From the NCBI GenBank assembly GCA_938074205.1, contig CALJES010000003.1, positions 124,001 through 188,000 of the forward strand: a DNA stretch of 64,000 bases, written 5' to 3'. Below the pieces are notes generated by a model. That model worked only from the letters and a program-made list of their open reading frames with translations. It did not search any database and was not told the DNA's origin. The position numbers were made by a program, and so were the translations under genes. Positions 43,196 to 52,589 of this stretch are shown piece by piece (the first letter of the stretch is position 1; every line of letters begins with the position of its first letter). This stretch comes from an uncultured bacterium. Its GTDB lineage: Bacteria; Armatimonadota; UBA5829.

Positions 43196-44272
43196 TTGAA
43201 AGGAGAGCAACGAAAGATTTACCCGCCGATAGTTTTCGAACACTTAGAAACGCTCACGGATTCCACAGGCGTGATCCAACATGCCATTTTCTCCATTCCA
43301 AATCGCCGAACAGGCTACACTACGGATGACAATGCTCGTGCGCTGATTACTGCCATAATGGAATTTGAACGCACGCAATCTCGTTCTATCCTACGACTCG
43401 CGAGCACGTATCTAAGCTTCATTCACTACGCACAGACTCCGAACGGTCGGTTTCACAATTTCATGGCATACGATCAGGTGTGGCTTGACGATCAAGGCAG
43501 TGAGGATTGTTTTGGCAGAGTCCTGTGGGCGTGCGGTTACGCTTTGGCTGCCGATTTGCACCCTAACATAAAAAAGGTGGCGAAAGAGCTGTTTGATCGT
43601 GCTGCGCCTTGGATTCCCGTAACGCTCAGTCTACGTGCGAGGGCTTACATGGCTTCGGGATGCTACTACTACCTCAAGTACATGCCTGAGAACGACAGAA
43701 TCAGGGAAATCCTGGCCGATCTGGCAGATTCTATGTGTGGTGATTTTGAGCGCACTGCAAGCCCTGATTGGGTGTGGTTCGAAGATTGGTTGACTTACTC
43801 AAACGGCATGATGCCTAGAGCCTTGTTCTTTGCCTATCAAACGCTACAGAAAGAAGAATACCTCCGTGTGGCGGAAGAAAGTCTTGGTTTTCTTACATCC
43901 GTTTGCATCATAGATGACGTTCTTCATCCTATAGGTTGCAATGGGTGGTACTTCAGAAACCGCGAGCGCGCGTGGTACGACCAGCAGCCGGTAGATCCTA
44001 TGTGTCATACTTTAGCATATCTTGCCGCGTACGATACCACGGGTAAAAAGGAGTATCTGCGTCTTGCCAAGATTAGCTTTGATTGGTTTTTTGGTCGCAA
44101 TTCGGTCGGCGAAGCACTATACGATCCGGTAACAGGCGGGTGTTCGGACGCGCTTTCGCCTCAGGGAAGAAACCTCAATGAGGGCGCAGAATCTACCATT
44201 TGTTGTTTGTTGGCGCAGTTGGCAATGCAGCCGTATCTTGACAAACTATCGGAGTTTAACATTGAGGGATAA
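43196..44272 (+). CDS. Six-hairpin (alpha/alpha)6-barrel protein, partner of the GT4 enzyme
   Basis: A 358-residue protein. TTG 43196 is chosen because AGGAG ends 5 bases before it; an in-frame GTG at 43190 overlaps that site. Repeated helix pairs each end in an aromatic/acidic turn: TGYTTDDNARALITAI (about residue 40), WLDDQGSEDCFGRVLWACGYAL, WVWFEDWLTYSNGMMPRALF, QPVDPMCHTLAYLAAY and NLNEGAESTICCLLAQLAM. This is the six-hairpin glycosidase fold of glycan-processing enzymes. The conserved acids could be catalytic, but the family has no assigned activity I can name. It overlaps the permease gene by 11 bases. Confidence 0.85.
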   Translation: MKGEQRKIYPPIVFEHLETLTDSTGVIQHAIFSIPNRRTGYTTDDNARALITAIMEFERTQSRSILRLASTYLSFIHYAQTPNGRFHNFMAYDQVWLDDQGSEDCFGRVLWACGYALAADLHPNIKKVAKELFDRAAPWIPVTLSLRARAYMASGCYYYLKYMPENDRIREILADLADSMCGDFERTASPDWVWFEDWLTYSNGMMPRALFFAYQTLQKEEYLRVAEESLGFLTSVCIIDDVLHPIGCNGWYFRNRERAWYDQQPVDPMCHTLAYLAAYDTTGKKEYLRLAKISFDWFFGRNSVGEALYDPVTGGCSDALSPQGRNLNEGAESTICCLLAQLAMQPYLDKLSEFNIEG

Positions 44273-45788
44273 ACTCTTTGCTCGAAAACCTCTAGAGTTA
44301 CTTCTACAAGAGATGGAAGGCGAGCACCGCCTCAGACGCGTGCTAGGTCCTGTGCAGCTGATGAGCCTGGGCATTGGCTGCATCATAGGGGCAGGTATAT
44401 TTGTTATTACGGGCAAAGTCGCGTTGGAAACTACCGGACCTGCGCTTATAGTCTCATTTGTAGTTGCTGGAACAGCATGTATATTCGCTGCGCTCTGCTA
44501 TGCGGAGTTTGCTGCTATGGTACCTGTCGCGGGATCAGCGTATACATACGCCTATGCCACTCTTGGCGAGCTTTTCGCGTGGATTATAGGTTGGGACCTT
44601 GTCTTGGAGTACACTGTTGCATCGGCTGCTGTAGCCCAAGGTTGGTCGAGTTATTTCCAGGAATTCATAGGGTTGTTTGGTTTTAAGATCCCGTCCTTAG
44701 TTTCGGCTGCCCCGCTCAGGGTTCAGCACGGACATCTGGTTGCCAGTGGGTCTGCCGTAAACCTTCCCGCGGTCATCATAGGAATAATTATCACTGCGAT
44801 ATTGGTCAAAGGAATACGCGAAAGCGCGACATCGAACGCTGCGATGGTTGTTCTCAAAGTGTCCGTCGTGCTGTTCGTCATCGTTGTTGGTGCATTTTAT
44901 GTTGATCCGAAGAACTGGAGTGCACACGGAGGCTTCGCTCCCTACGGATGGTCGGGACTTTCACTTTTGGGAAAACCGGTTCTAGGTAAGCTTGGGCCGA
45001 ATAACATGCCTGCTGGGGTTCTTGCCGGAGCCGCGATGGTTTTCTTTGCATACATCGGTTTCGACTCGGTCTCTACGCACGCTGAGGAAGCCCGTAATCC
45101 CCAGCACGATGTCCCTATCGGAATAGTTGGTTCGCTTGCTATATGCACTCTGCTCTACATAGCAGTGGCCGCAGTGCTGACCGGCATGGTCCCGTACAAC
45201 AAACTAGATCCTCACGCTGCTGTAGCAGTTGCCTTTAGCCAGGTAGGCCTGCCCTGGGCAAAATACTTGATATCCTTCGGAGCAGTTGTAGGGATCACTT
45301 CGGTCTTGCTAGTTCTGATGCTCAGTCAACCGAGAGTTCTTTTGGCTATGGCTCGAGACGGTCTGCTTCCCAAAAGCTTTTTCGGATCAGTTCACCCTAG
45401 GTTTCGAACCCCATGGAAATCCACAATACTTACGGGTTGCGTGGTGACCTCACTTGCGGCGCTTTTACCTTTGGACATACTAGCTGAGCTTGTAAACATA
45501 GGCACACTGCTTGCATTCGTAATGGTTTGTTTTGCAGTACTGGTCATGCGGCGTACGAATCCGGACGCAAACAGACCATTTCGGTGTCCCGGTGTGCCGT
45601 TTATTCCGGCGTTGGGTGTTGTGTTTTGCCTGCTACTTATGTTTTCGCTTCCGTGGCAGAACTGGTTGCGTCTGTTTGCTTGGTTGGCAATGGGGCTGAT
45701 CATATACTGGTGTTATGGTCGCCATCACAGTGTCATGGCGCAAATGAGGAGCGCCGATAATAATACCAGAGAACCTATAGGCGTCTAA
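44262..45788 (+). CDS. APC-family amino acid permease (cationic amino acid transporter-like)
   Basis: A 508-residue inner-membrane transporter. TTG 44262 follows GGAG by 7 bases and overlaps the previous gene's end by 11 bases. About 12-14 hydrophobic segments are present. The first helix has LGIGCIIGAGIFVITG, the broken TM1 substrate-binding motif of the APC fold; TM6 has FFAYIGFDSVSTHAEEARNP. These are typical of YfnA/CAT-type cationic amino acid or broad amino acid carriers. Translational overlap with a glycan-related gene is unusual, and a functional link is unclear. Confidence 0.94.
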   Translation: MRDKLFARKPLELLLQEMEGEHRLRRVLGPVQLMSLGIGCIIGAGIFVITGKVALETTGPALIVSFVVAGTACIFAALCYAEFAAMVPVAGSAYTYAYATLGELFAWIIGWDLVLEYTVASAAVAQGWSSYFQEFIGLFGFKIPSLVSAAPLRVQHGHLVASGSAVNLPAVIIGIIITAILVKGIRESATSNAAMVVLKVSVVLFVIVVGAFYVDPKNWSAHGGFAPYGWSGLSLLGKPVLGKLGPNNMPAGVLAGAAMVFFAYIGFDSVSTHAEEARNPQHDVPIGIVGSLAICTLLYIAVAAVLTGMVPYNKLDPHAAVAVAFSQVGLPWAKYLISFGAVVGITSVLLVLMLSQPRVLLAMARDGLLPKSFFGSVHPRFRTPWKSTILTGCVVTSLAALLPLDILAELVNIGTLLAFVMVCFAVLVMRRTNPDANRPFRCPGVPFIPALGVVFCLLLMFSLPWQNWLRLFAWLAMGLIIYWCYGRHHSVMAQMRSADNNTREPIGV

Positions 45789-45860
45789 AGCAAGTCGGCG
45801 CGGTCAGTAAGCAGTATACTTCTCTTGAAGATATTTTACTTCCTCAGCATCCCGCCAAAG

Positions 45861-45889
45861 TTGCGCACTAATGGGCAGGTTTGTATAAT
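45861..45889 (+). promoter_or_regulatory. Promoter of ftsE
   Basis: TTGCGC (45861-45866) and an exact TATAAT (45884-45889) are 17 bases apart. The start near 45896 leaves a leader of under 20 bases before ATG 45914. Confidence 0.65.
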
Positions 45890-45913
45890 GGCCTGTTGAG
45901 GTATGCGTTGGCG

Positions 45914-46627
45914 ATGATTCGGTTCGATAACGTGAGTGTCGAATATCCGAATGGAGTTCGGGCACTCAACGATGTCAGTATTCACATAGCCAAGGGCGAA
46001 TTTGCCTTCGTGGTAGGTCCGACCGGCAGCGGTAAATCGACACTACTCAAGCTCATCTACCGCGAGGTTACTCCCACTAGGGGTAGGGTTCTATTCGACG
46101 GTGAGGATATTGGGGCGCTGAAGGCCAATCAGGTTCCGTATCTGCGTCGTAAGCTCGGAATCGTTTTTCAGGACTTCAAGTTACTGCCGCAAAAGAATGT
46201 TTGGGAGAACCTGGCGTTTGCAATGCGCGTTATTGGTAGACATCCCCGTGACATACGCCGCCGGATATCTGAAGTGTTAAATTTGGTCGGGCTTACTAAA
46301 AGATGTGATGCCTTTCCGCATCAGATGTCTGGAGGTGAACAGCAGAGAGCAGCTATTGCACGCGCTCTAGTGAATCATCCGACCGTTCTTTTGGCTGACG
46401 AGCCTACAGGCAACCTTGATCCAGACACCTCTTGGGAAATAATGCAGTTATTGGAGCAAATAAACACCCACGGCACCACTGTGCTCGTAGCAACGCACGA
46501 TAGCCAAATAGTCGACCGAATGAGGAAGCGCGTAATTCAATTGGAGGCAGGATACGTTGTTCGAGATCAGGAGAAAGGTGCTTATCAGCATAGTACCTTG
46601 ACGGAGGATCTGTGCTGTGGGGCTTAG
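45914..46627 (+). CDS. ftsE: Cell division ATP-binding protein FtsE
   Basis: A 237-residue ABC ATPase. ATG 45914 (MIRFDNVSVEYPNG) is the family start; the open frame extends to 45881 but the promoter -10 lies there. Walker A GPTGSGKST, Q-loop GIVFQDFKLLP, signature MSGGEQQRAAIARAL and Walker [14 protein letters not shown] are present; the KLLP and NTHGTTVLVATHD segments are FtsE-typical. Its end overlaps ftsX by 11 bases. FtsEX converts ATP hydrolysis to activation of a periplasmic peptidoglycan hydrolase at the septum. Confidence 0.97.
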   Translation: MIRFDNVSVEYPNGVRALNDVSIHIAKGEFAFVVGPTGSGKSTLLKLIYREVTPTRGRVLFDGEDIGALKANQVPYLRRKLGIVFQDFKLLPQKNVWENLAFAMRVIGRHPRDIRRRISEVLNLVGLTKRCDAFPHQMSGGEQQRAAIARALVNHPTVLLADEPTGNLDPDTSWEIMQLLEQINTHGTTVLVATHDSQIVDRMRKRVIQLEAGYVVRDQEKGAYQHSTLTEDLCCGA

Positions 46628-47489
46628 GAACGTGGAGTACATGATTCAAGAGGCTTTTACCGGCATCCGCCGAAATGGGATAATGGCGTTTGCTTCAGTG
46701 ACCACTATTGCCCTTTCGCTTGGTGTTCTCGGCACTTTTGCCCTGCTGGCTCTTGCAGCAAACAGGTTTGTGCTTTCGAGGGTTAACCAGTTTGAGATAG
46801 CTGTTTTCATTGAAGGCAAGACTCTGGCGGACATAGAGCCTGTATTGAAACAGATTCGGAGCATTTCCGGTGTTGTTGAGATGAACGTTCGCGACCGGAA
46901 AAAGGAATGGGAAGCATTTAAACGTGACAGACCCGATTTTGAAAGCGCAGGAGTGCCTTTAGATGTCCTGCCTTTTGCAGTAGATGTTAAGGTCTCCGAC
47001 CCCGGTCGAATAGCCCAGATTGCATCAAAGATACGGCTCATAAAGGGTGTGGACCGAGTAAACGAAAGCAAGGAACTTGTTGATCGCATACTCGCCGTGC
47101 TGCGAGTTGTGAAGGTGTTAAGTATTGCGGGTGTACTTGTACTGCTGGGAACAACAGCACTGATCATAAGCAATGCTATTAGACTGACGCTGTACGCTAG
47201 GAGACTGGAGATCAAAATCATGCAGCTTGTTGGCGCGACCAACCAGTTTATCAGACTTCCGCTGGTCATCGAAGGGGTAGTTCTAGGCGCAGTAGGCGCG
47301 GTTTTGGCGTGGTTCTTCTTGACTTTAGGCGGCAGGTATGTTGCGTTGATGGCTGAAAAGATAGTTTTTCTGGGGCGCATAAGCAGTGGGGTTGGTCGCG
47401 CAGAGCTTGCTTGCGGATTGATCTTTGTCGGCGCGATGATTGGTGCTGCGGGTAGTTTTGTTTCGATACGCCGCTTCCTTCACGACTAA
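46617..47489 (+). CDS. ftsX: Cell division protein FtsX
   Basis: A 290-residue membrane protein starting at GTG 46617, 9 bases after GGAGG. One N-terminal membrane helix (MAFASVTTIALSLGVLGTFA) is followed by the periplasmic loop (residues about 55-165, FEIAVFIEGKTLADIE, containing the hydrolase-binding region) and three more helices with SNAIRLTLYARRLEIKIMQL, the FtsX coupling segment. Four spans and length match the family. It sits between ftsE and an EnvC-like gene, so its loop probably contacts that protein directly. Confidence 0.97.
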   Translation: MGLRNVEYMIQEAFTGIRRNGIMAFASVTTIALSLGVLGTFALLALAANRFVLSRVNQFEIAVFIEGKTLADIEPVLKQIRSISGVVEMNVRDRKKEWEAFKRDRPDFESAGVPLDVLPFAVDVKVSDPGRIAQIASKIRLIKGVDRVNESKELVDRILAVLRVVKVLSIAGVLVLLGTTALIISNAIRLTLYARRLEIKIMQLVGATNQFIRLPLVIEGVVLGAVGAVLAWFFLTLGGRYVALMAEKIVFLGRISSGVGRAELACGLIFVGAMIGAAGSFVSIRRFLHD

Positions 47490-47513
47490 TTCGCCTTTAC
47501 ATGCTACAGGACG

Positions 47514-48668
47514 ATGAAGCTAGTCCCCAACAAAAAGCATATTAGGTTGGCGACCGTTTTTATTGTGCTGCTATTTTTCAGTTGTCTTGCAGGCGGTGCC
47601 AGCAACCAGAAGTCGCCGCTTAAGTCAAGGATTGACAAGGCCAAAAAGATTCAAGCCCAGATAAAGGCTGTCAGGCACAAAATCCAGGTTAAGGAGAATG
47701 AGAAGAGGACTCTTATTGGTCAGTTGTCGTTGACTGAAGCTCAGTTGGAAGCAGCACAAGATAATCTGGCACGCAATAAGTTGAGGCTTTTGGATGCCCA
47801 AACAGACCTGCAAGCGACGATGAAACGCTTAGCTCGAACTCGCAAACAGCTCGCGCGCCGCAGAGCTTTACTTTCACGCCGCGTCGTGGACATTTACGAA
47901 GGCGAAGATCTTGGTTATCTAAATGTGTTGCTTGGCGCCACTGATATGTGGACATTTTTGACGCGGGCTTACTATATCAAGCGCATATTGGATTCGGACG
48001 CTCAACTCATTGCCGAAATTAAAGCTGATGAAGCTGCTATTGAAAGAGATAGACAGCGCCAAGCTCGTCGATTAGCTGAAATCCGCGGACTGCATGCGCA
48101 GTTGGTTACTCAGCGCAACCAGGTTGCAAACCTGCTTGCAAACAAGCGGAGGCAGTTGATAGCAATCGAGCACAGCAAGGAACTTTACGAGCGGGCGCTT
48201 GATGAACTCCTTGCTCAATCGCAGCGAATCGAGGAGGAAATAAGGCGTATCCAAAGCACGCCGGCTGGACGAGCGAGGTACTCCAAAGTATTCAGAGGCG
48301 GTCTTGGATTGCCCGTGCCGGGCAGAATAACATCAACATTCGGGTATCGGGTTCATCCAATAACAGGCGTTTACAAGCTTCATACTGGAGTGGATATAGC
48401 GTGTTCTACAGGAACGCCGATCCGGGCAGCTGCAGATGGAGAAGTAATTATTGCCGGCTGGCAGGGTGCTTACGGATACACTGTCGTAATAGATCACGGC
48501 GGTGGTGTTTCTACCCTATACGGTCACTGCTCACGTATTCTTGTGGGTGTGGGTGAAGAGGTTCAAAAGGGGCAAGTAATAGCTAGGGTTGGAAGCACTG
48601 GATTCTCGACCGGTCCTCATTGTCATTTTGAGAAGCGCGTTAACGGCAAACCTGTTAATCCGCTCTAG
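47514..48668 (+). CDS. envC: EnvC-like murein hydrolase activator, coiled coil plus LytM (M23) domain
   Basis: A 384-residue exported protein. Residues 1-29 are a signal sequence (ATVFIVLLFFSCLAGGA). Residues about 38-245 are a long coiled coil, the part that docks on the FtsX loop. The C-terminal LytM domain reads GRITSTFGYRVHPITGVYKL, HTGVDI and TGPHCHFEKRVNGKPVNPL. The metal ligands (His of HTGVD, Asp, and the last His of HCH) look complete, unlike true EnvC, whose site is degenerate, so it may itself be a peptidase. HCHFE replaces the usual HLHFE. It is 24 bases after ftsX. Confidence 0.93.
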   Translation: MKLVPNKKHIRLATVFIVLLFFSCLAGGASNQKSPLKSRIDKAKKIQAQIKAVRHKIQVKENEKRTLIGQLSLTEAQLEAAQDNLARNKLRLLDAQTDLQATMKRLARTRKQLARRRALLSRRVVDIYEGEDLGYLNVLLGATDMWTFLTRAYYIKRILDSDAQLIAEIKADEAAIERDRQRQARRLAEIRGLHAQLVTQRNQVANLLANKRRQLIAIEHSKELYERALDELLAQSQRIEEEIRRIQSTPAGRARYSKVFRGGLGLPVPGRITSTFGYRVHPITGVYKLHTGVDIACSTGTPIRAAADGEVIIAGWQGAYGYTVVIDHGGGVSTLYGHCSRILVGVGEEVQKGQVIARVGSTGFSTGPHCHFEKRVNGKPVNPL

Positions 48669-48723
48669 CAAACACAAATGTGCTGATACTTCTCAGCCTT
48701 AGCTTGGTGAATTGTTCTCGGGT

Positions 48724-50736
48724 ATGCGTTCAACCAGAATATTTAGATTATTCTGCATTTACTTTGTGTTGTCTTCCTCCTCCTTTGGGGAGACTGTGCA
48801 AGTTACTGGTTATATAGGATCTCACAAGATTTCATATGAGGTTCAAGCAATCGCAAAGGAAGCTGAGTTTAAGCTAAAGGGAGCTGGTGATTACTTAGCA
48901 ATTACCGAAGTCTACCCCGACACGCCTGAGCCAGTTGTTTATAGATACCGCATATCGGGCAGTGGGATTGGGAGCTACGAGCGGTGTCAAGCCAGTTTAG
49001 GATTCGGTCCTCTCACTTACTTTCTGCGCGTCAGAAATACACCACTCGACACCATAAGAATAACCAACCACTCTTCTAATGGGTCCAAATCAAGGCCAGT
49101 TTTGATTAAGGCGATAAGGGTGGTAAAGCAATCTGAGCTGGAGGATTTGCTCAATTGGGATAGATTTGCCATCTTGGGTCTTATTCCCGATGGAAGTGCT
49201 GCTCAGCGCGAACAGTGGTTGGGTTTACTCTCGAAGAACTTGATTGGAAAACCGGAATACCATATCGGCGTGGGCTTCAGTTCGGAAATCTATTATGCAA
49301 ATCGGGATAGCGCTGATGTTAAGCGCCAGATTCTGCAGTGTGCGGAGTGGTCAAAGGAGTACCGCCTGCCAGCTCTTTTGGGTTTGGTTTCTTGGTGGGC
49401 TGGGACGCCCGTATGGGTTGATGATGGACAGGGAGGCAAATTCGGTGACATAAAGTACCAACAAGTTTGCTACTCGCCAGATACTGAAGGTGAAGAGAAT
49501 AAACAGCTCGCTGCTCTTCTTGGAAATCGCTACAACAGGCACTATGGTCTTTCGGTTCCGAACCAATGGTCGAATTGTCCTTGGCTGACGATGAACAGCG
49601 AAGCGCTAAACAACTACCGGTACACTCGCTTGGATGAAGCAGTAGCCCATCTTAAGGCGATAACAGGCGACAGCTACACGTGGATAAAAGGTATCTATCT
49701 AGAGAACGAACCGAGATACTGGGATTCCGATTGCGAAGCAGGCAACCCCAAGTCGAATCGGAAAACCCTGTGGGCTGATTTCAATCCCTTGGTGGTAGAA
49801 GCGGCTGCGAAAGACGGCGTAGATTTGAACCCTGGCGATGGACTTTCTAACGAGGAACTTGCGTGGCTACATCGAAACGTGGGGCGGTATGTGCAGGAGA
49901 CGGTTGATATTGCTCGAGCAGCGTTAAAAAAGTATCAGTTTCGAGAACACTTGCCACTTTATACGCACACGCTGCAGCTTCGGAGCCTTTTCCCTGGAGC
50001 GTCTATCAACCATCCTGCTTCTGAGTGGGGCTACGCCAATGGTGCGCGGACTGGTTTGGAAGGTATGTGGTCCCAACCTTCCGATTTCTACCGCGTCCGC
50101 GAGTGGGGACCTTGGTGCAACCTGAACCGTGAGGAAAACGACGGTCGTGACATCGAGCTCCATCTATGGGATCTTCGTGTGGCCTATGCACTTGGGGCCG
50201 ATTTGTACAACAGCTACAATTGGCACACAATAGGCGCAGATCGGTTCTTCAATTATGTAAGAGAGTTCATAGAAAACTTTCCTGTGGTGACATTGCCGCC
50301 TGCTGAGTCTCGCTGGACTGATCGTTGCACTATTAGGCTCAGGGCTCCGATGAAGCTACAGGCGTTTAGTCGACTGGAATTGCTCGTCAGGGTGAACAGA
50401 AGAATTACGGGTTGCGTATTTCTGAGTATTGCTTTTGGTAATGGTCAGCGCATTTGTTCTCAGCAGCAGCCGGTCAAGCTTGATCCCGGACTTTGTACTT
50501 TGGCCATCGACTTTCCAACGCTGGCGGAGATTCCATATACAGAAGAAGCCACTGTGGTTTTATACGTTTTTGACTCAAGTGGGCGGAGCGCTCTAGATGC
50601 TGTTGAGTTTGTTCCCGAAACGGCAGAGAAAGTTAAGTTGTCGCTGGATATGCGGACACAACGCGCGCTCAGTTTGTGGGTGATCAAGTATTCGAGCAGA
50701 GGAGTAGAAGAAAGTACGCATTGCAAATCGAAATAG
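48724..50736 (+). CDS. Large secreted protein of unknown function, glycosidase-like barrel suspected
   Basis: A 670-residue protein with ATG 48724 (MRSTRIFRLFCIYFVLSSSS) as the likely start; residues 1-22 are a signal peptide. Residues about 25-140 form a beta domain. Residues about 150-530 look like a TIM-barrel glycosidase: VGFSSEIYYANRD, ALLGLVSWWAG, TWIKGIYLENEPRYWDSD (a Glu after strand four as in GH-A enzymes), YTHTLQLRSLFPG and SYNWHTIGADRFFNYV. A C-terminal beta-sandwich (residues about 540-660) follows. I do not recognise the family; the glycosidase idea is inference. The HAD gene starts within its last codons. Confidence 0.8.
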   Translation: MRSTRIFRLFCIYFVLSSSSFGETVQVTGYIGSHKISYEVQAIAKEAEFKLKGAGDYLAITEVYPDTPEPVVYRYRISGSGIGSYERCQASLGFGPLTYFLRVRNTPLDTIRITNHSSNGSKSRPVLIKAIRVVKQSELEDLLNWDRFAILGLIPDGSAAQREQWLGLLSKNLIGKPEYHIGVGFSSEIYYANRDSADVKRQILQCAEWSKEYRLPALLGLVSWWAGTPVWVDDGQGGKFGDIKYQQVCYSPDTEGEENKQLAALLGNRYNRHYGLSVPNQWSNCPWLTMNSEALNNYRYTRLDEAVAHLKAITGDSYTWIKGIYLENEPRYWDSDCEAGNPKSNRKTLWADFNPLVVEAAAKDGVDLNPGDGLSNEELAWLHRNVGRYVQETVDIARAALKKYQFREHLPLYTHTLQLRSLFPGASINHPASEWGYANGARTGLEGMWSQPSDFYRVREWGPWCNLNREENDGRDIELHLWDLRVAYALGADLYNSYNWHTIGADRFFNYVREFIENFPVVTLPPAESRWTDRCTIRLRAPMKLQAFSRLELLVRVNRRITGCVFLSIAFGNGQRICSQQQPVKLDPGLCTLAIDFPTLAEIPYTEEATVVLYVFDSSGRSALDAVEFVPETAEKVKLSLDMRTQRALSLWVIKYSSRGVEESTHCKSK

Positions 50737-51530
50737 TGAACCCTGGATTTCATATCGGAAATATTCATTCAGCACTGTTTGATTTCGACGGCACAATTTC
50801 AGTCATTCGCCAAGGTTGGCAGGACGTAATGGTGCCGATGATGGTCGAGGAGTTGCTTAGAACTCCGAATCACGAGTCAGAAGAAGAGCTGCGTTCATAC
50901 GTTCGGGAGTATGTGGACTTGCTTACGGGCAAGGACACGATTTATCAGATGATAAGATTGGCTGAGGAAGTTAGGGCCAGAGGCGGCGAACCCAGCAATC
51001 CCTTGGATTACAAACGAGAGTATCACGCCAGGTTGTGGAAACGAATCGAGTCTCGAGTAATGGGACTAAAGTCCGGCAAGATAAATCCCCGCGACATGGT
51101 GATTGAGGGAGCAATAGATTTTCTCGCTGAACTCCATCGCCGCGGAGTTGTTATGTACCTCGCCAGTGGAACAGACCACGACTATGTCGTGGACGAAGCA
51201 AGGGCGCTAGGAATAGACGTTTTCTTTGGCGATCGTATCTTCGGTGCTTTGGACAACTATTGGGAGCGGTCAAAAGCCACTGTCATAAAGCACATTCTAA
51301 GGTCGCGCAACCTTGGAGGCGAGAGCTTGGTTACGTTTGGTGACGGCTTTGTCGAAATCGAGAACTGCAAACAGGTTGGTGGTCTGGCAGTTGGAGTAGC
51401 ATCAGACGAAGTAAAGAGATGCGGCATAAACGCTTGGAAGCGAGAAAGGCTGATCCGTGCTGGTGCTGACCTTATCATACCTGACTACACGGATCCCGAA
51501 CCGCTCCTCGAGATGTTGTTTCCTAACTAA
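50721..51530 (+). CDS. HAD-superfamily hydrolase
   Basis: A protein of about 269 residues. The start is uncertain: TTG 50721 or GTG 50736, both overlapping the end of the previous gene. HAD motifs are complete: DFDGTIS (nucleophile Asp and acid Asp), LASGTDHDY (motif II), RSKATVIKHIL (Lys, motif III) and FGDGFVEIENC (motif IV, with only one clear Asp). A helical cap lies between motifs I and II (residues about 35-120). It is most likely a sugar-phosphate or nucleotide phosphatase. It begins the HAD/unknown/PfkB cluster. Confidence 0.92.
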   Translation: MQIEIVNPGFHIGNIHSALFDFDGTISVIRQGWQDVMVPMMVEELLRTPNHESEEELRSYVREYVDLLTGKDTIYQMIRLAEEVRARGGEPSNPLDYKREYHARLWKRIESRVMGLKSGKINPRDMVIEGAIDFLAELHRRGVVMYLASGTDHDYVVDEARALGIDVFFGDRIFGALDNYWERSKATVIKHILRSRNLGGESLVTFGDGFVEIENCKQVGGLAVGVASDEVKRCGINAWKRERLIRAGADLIIPDYTDPEPLLEMLFPN

Positions 51531-51609
51531 TATTTTCTCATCTCTCGTAGTCCTAGCAGAGATTCGAATTCATCGTTATTGCCTTAATCTGGTTGGTTTG
51601 GAGAAAAAC

Positions 51610-52584
51610 ATGCCCTATAAGAAGTTTGACAGAAGCAAGATAGTTCTCGAATCGCTAGCTGAGCGCAGGCACGATATGACGCTTGACTACGTGCTCCCAC
51701 TGGGCAAGATCGAACAGGAGCTCGACGAACCGAGGCTTGATGTTGTTGCGGACAGAATAGTAAGCGCACGGAAATCGGGTCGAGAAGTAATTATGATGAT
51801 GGGCGCGCATGTTATCAAACAGGGATGCTCCAGGTACGTCATCGATCTTATGGAGCGCGGATTCATAACGCACGTTGGTACAAACGGCGCGTGCGCAATA
51901 CACGATTTCGAATTGTCAATGATCGGGGCCACGACGGAGAGTGTGGCTCATTACATAAAGACTGGCCGCTTTGGAATGTGGCGCGAGACAGGATTTCTCA
52001 ACGAGATTGCCGTGGAAGCCGCACGGGACGATATTGGTTTCGGGGAGGCAGTGGGTCGCTGGATCGAGCGCGAGAAGTACCCCCATAGAGACGTCAGCAT
52101 ATTTGCTGCAGGATACAGGTTTCATGTTCCAGTCACCGTGCATGTAGGTATAGGACAAGATATTATTCACCAACATCCAAACTGCGATCCTGAAGCACTT
52201 GGGAAAGCTACGTACACTGACTTTCTCGTTTTTGCTGAGTCCGTATCTAGGCTTGAGGAAGGGGTATACCTAAACTACGGGACCGCGGTTATGGGACCTG
52301 AGGTCTATCTGAAAGCGCTTTCTATGGCAAGAAACGTTGCGAGGCAAAGCGGAAAAACTCTGTCGAAGTTCACCACGGTAGTTTTCGATATGCTTGATCT
52401 TGGTGATGATCTTTCGAAAGAAGCTCCAAAGTCTGACCCCAGGTACTATTACAGGCCGTTCAAAACTATATTAGTCCGAACGGTGGCTGATGGCGGTGAG
52501 AGCTTCTACATAAGGGGAGATCACCGGATAACTCTACCCAACCTTTGGAAACGAATTATGGATCGCAGTGGTCTAGGAGAATAG
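51610..52584 (+). CDS. Conserved protein of unknown function, middle gene of HAD/PfkB cluster
   Basis: A 324-residue cytoplasmic protein; ATG 51610 follows GGAG by 6 bases. Notable conserved-looking stretches are MMMGAHVIKQGCSRYVIDL, THVGTNGACAIHDFELSMIG, TGRFGMWRETGFLNEIA, VTVHVGIGQDIIHQHPNC, YLNYGTAVMGPEVYLKAL and FYIRGDHRITLPNL. Such proteins are sometimes annotated as deoxyhypusine-synthase-like, a NAD-dependent fold, but I cannot confirm this. It is linked to PfkB by 5 bases. The sandwich between a phosphatase and a sugar kinase suggests it acts on a sugar phosphate, which is inference. Confidence 0.85.
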   Translation: MPYKKFDRSKIVLESLAERRHDMTLDYVLPLGKIEQELDEPRLDVVADRIVSARKSGREVIMMMGAHVIKQGCSRYVIDLMERGFITHVGTNGACAIHDFELSMIGATTESVAHYIKTGRFGMWRETGFLNEIAVEAARDDIGFGEAVGRWIEREKYPHRDVSIFAAGYRFHVPVTVHVGIGQDIIHQHPNCDPEALGKATYTDFLVFAESVSRLEEGVYLNYGTAVMGPEVYLKALSMARNVARQSGKTLSKFTTVVFDMLDLGDDLSKEAPKSDPRYYYRPFKTILVRTVADGGESFYIRGDHRITLPNLWKRIMDRSGLGE

Positions 52585-52589
52585 GAGAA

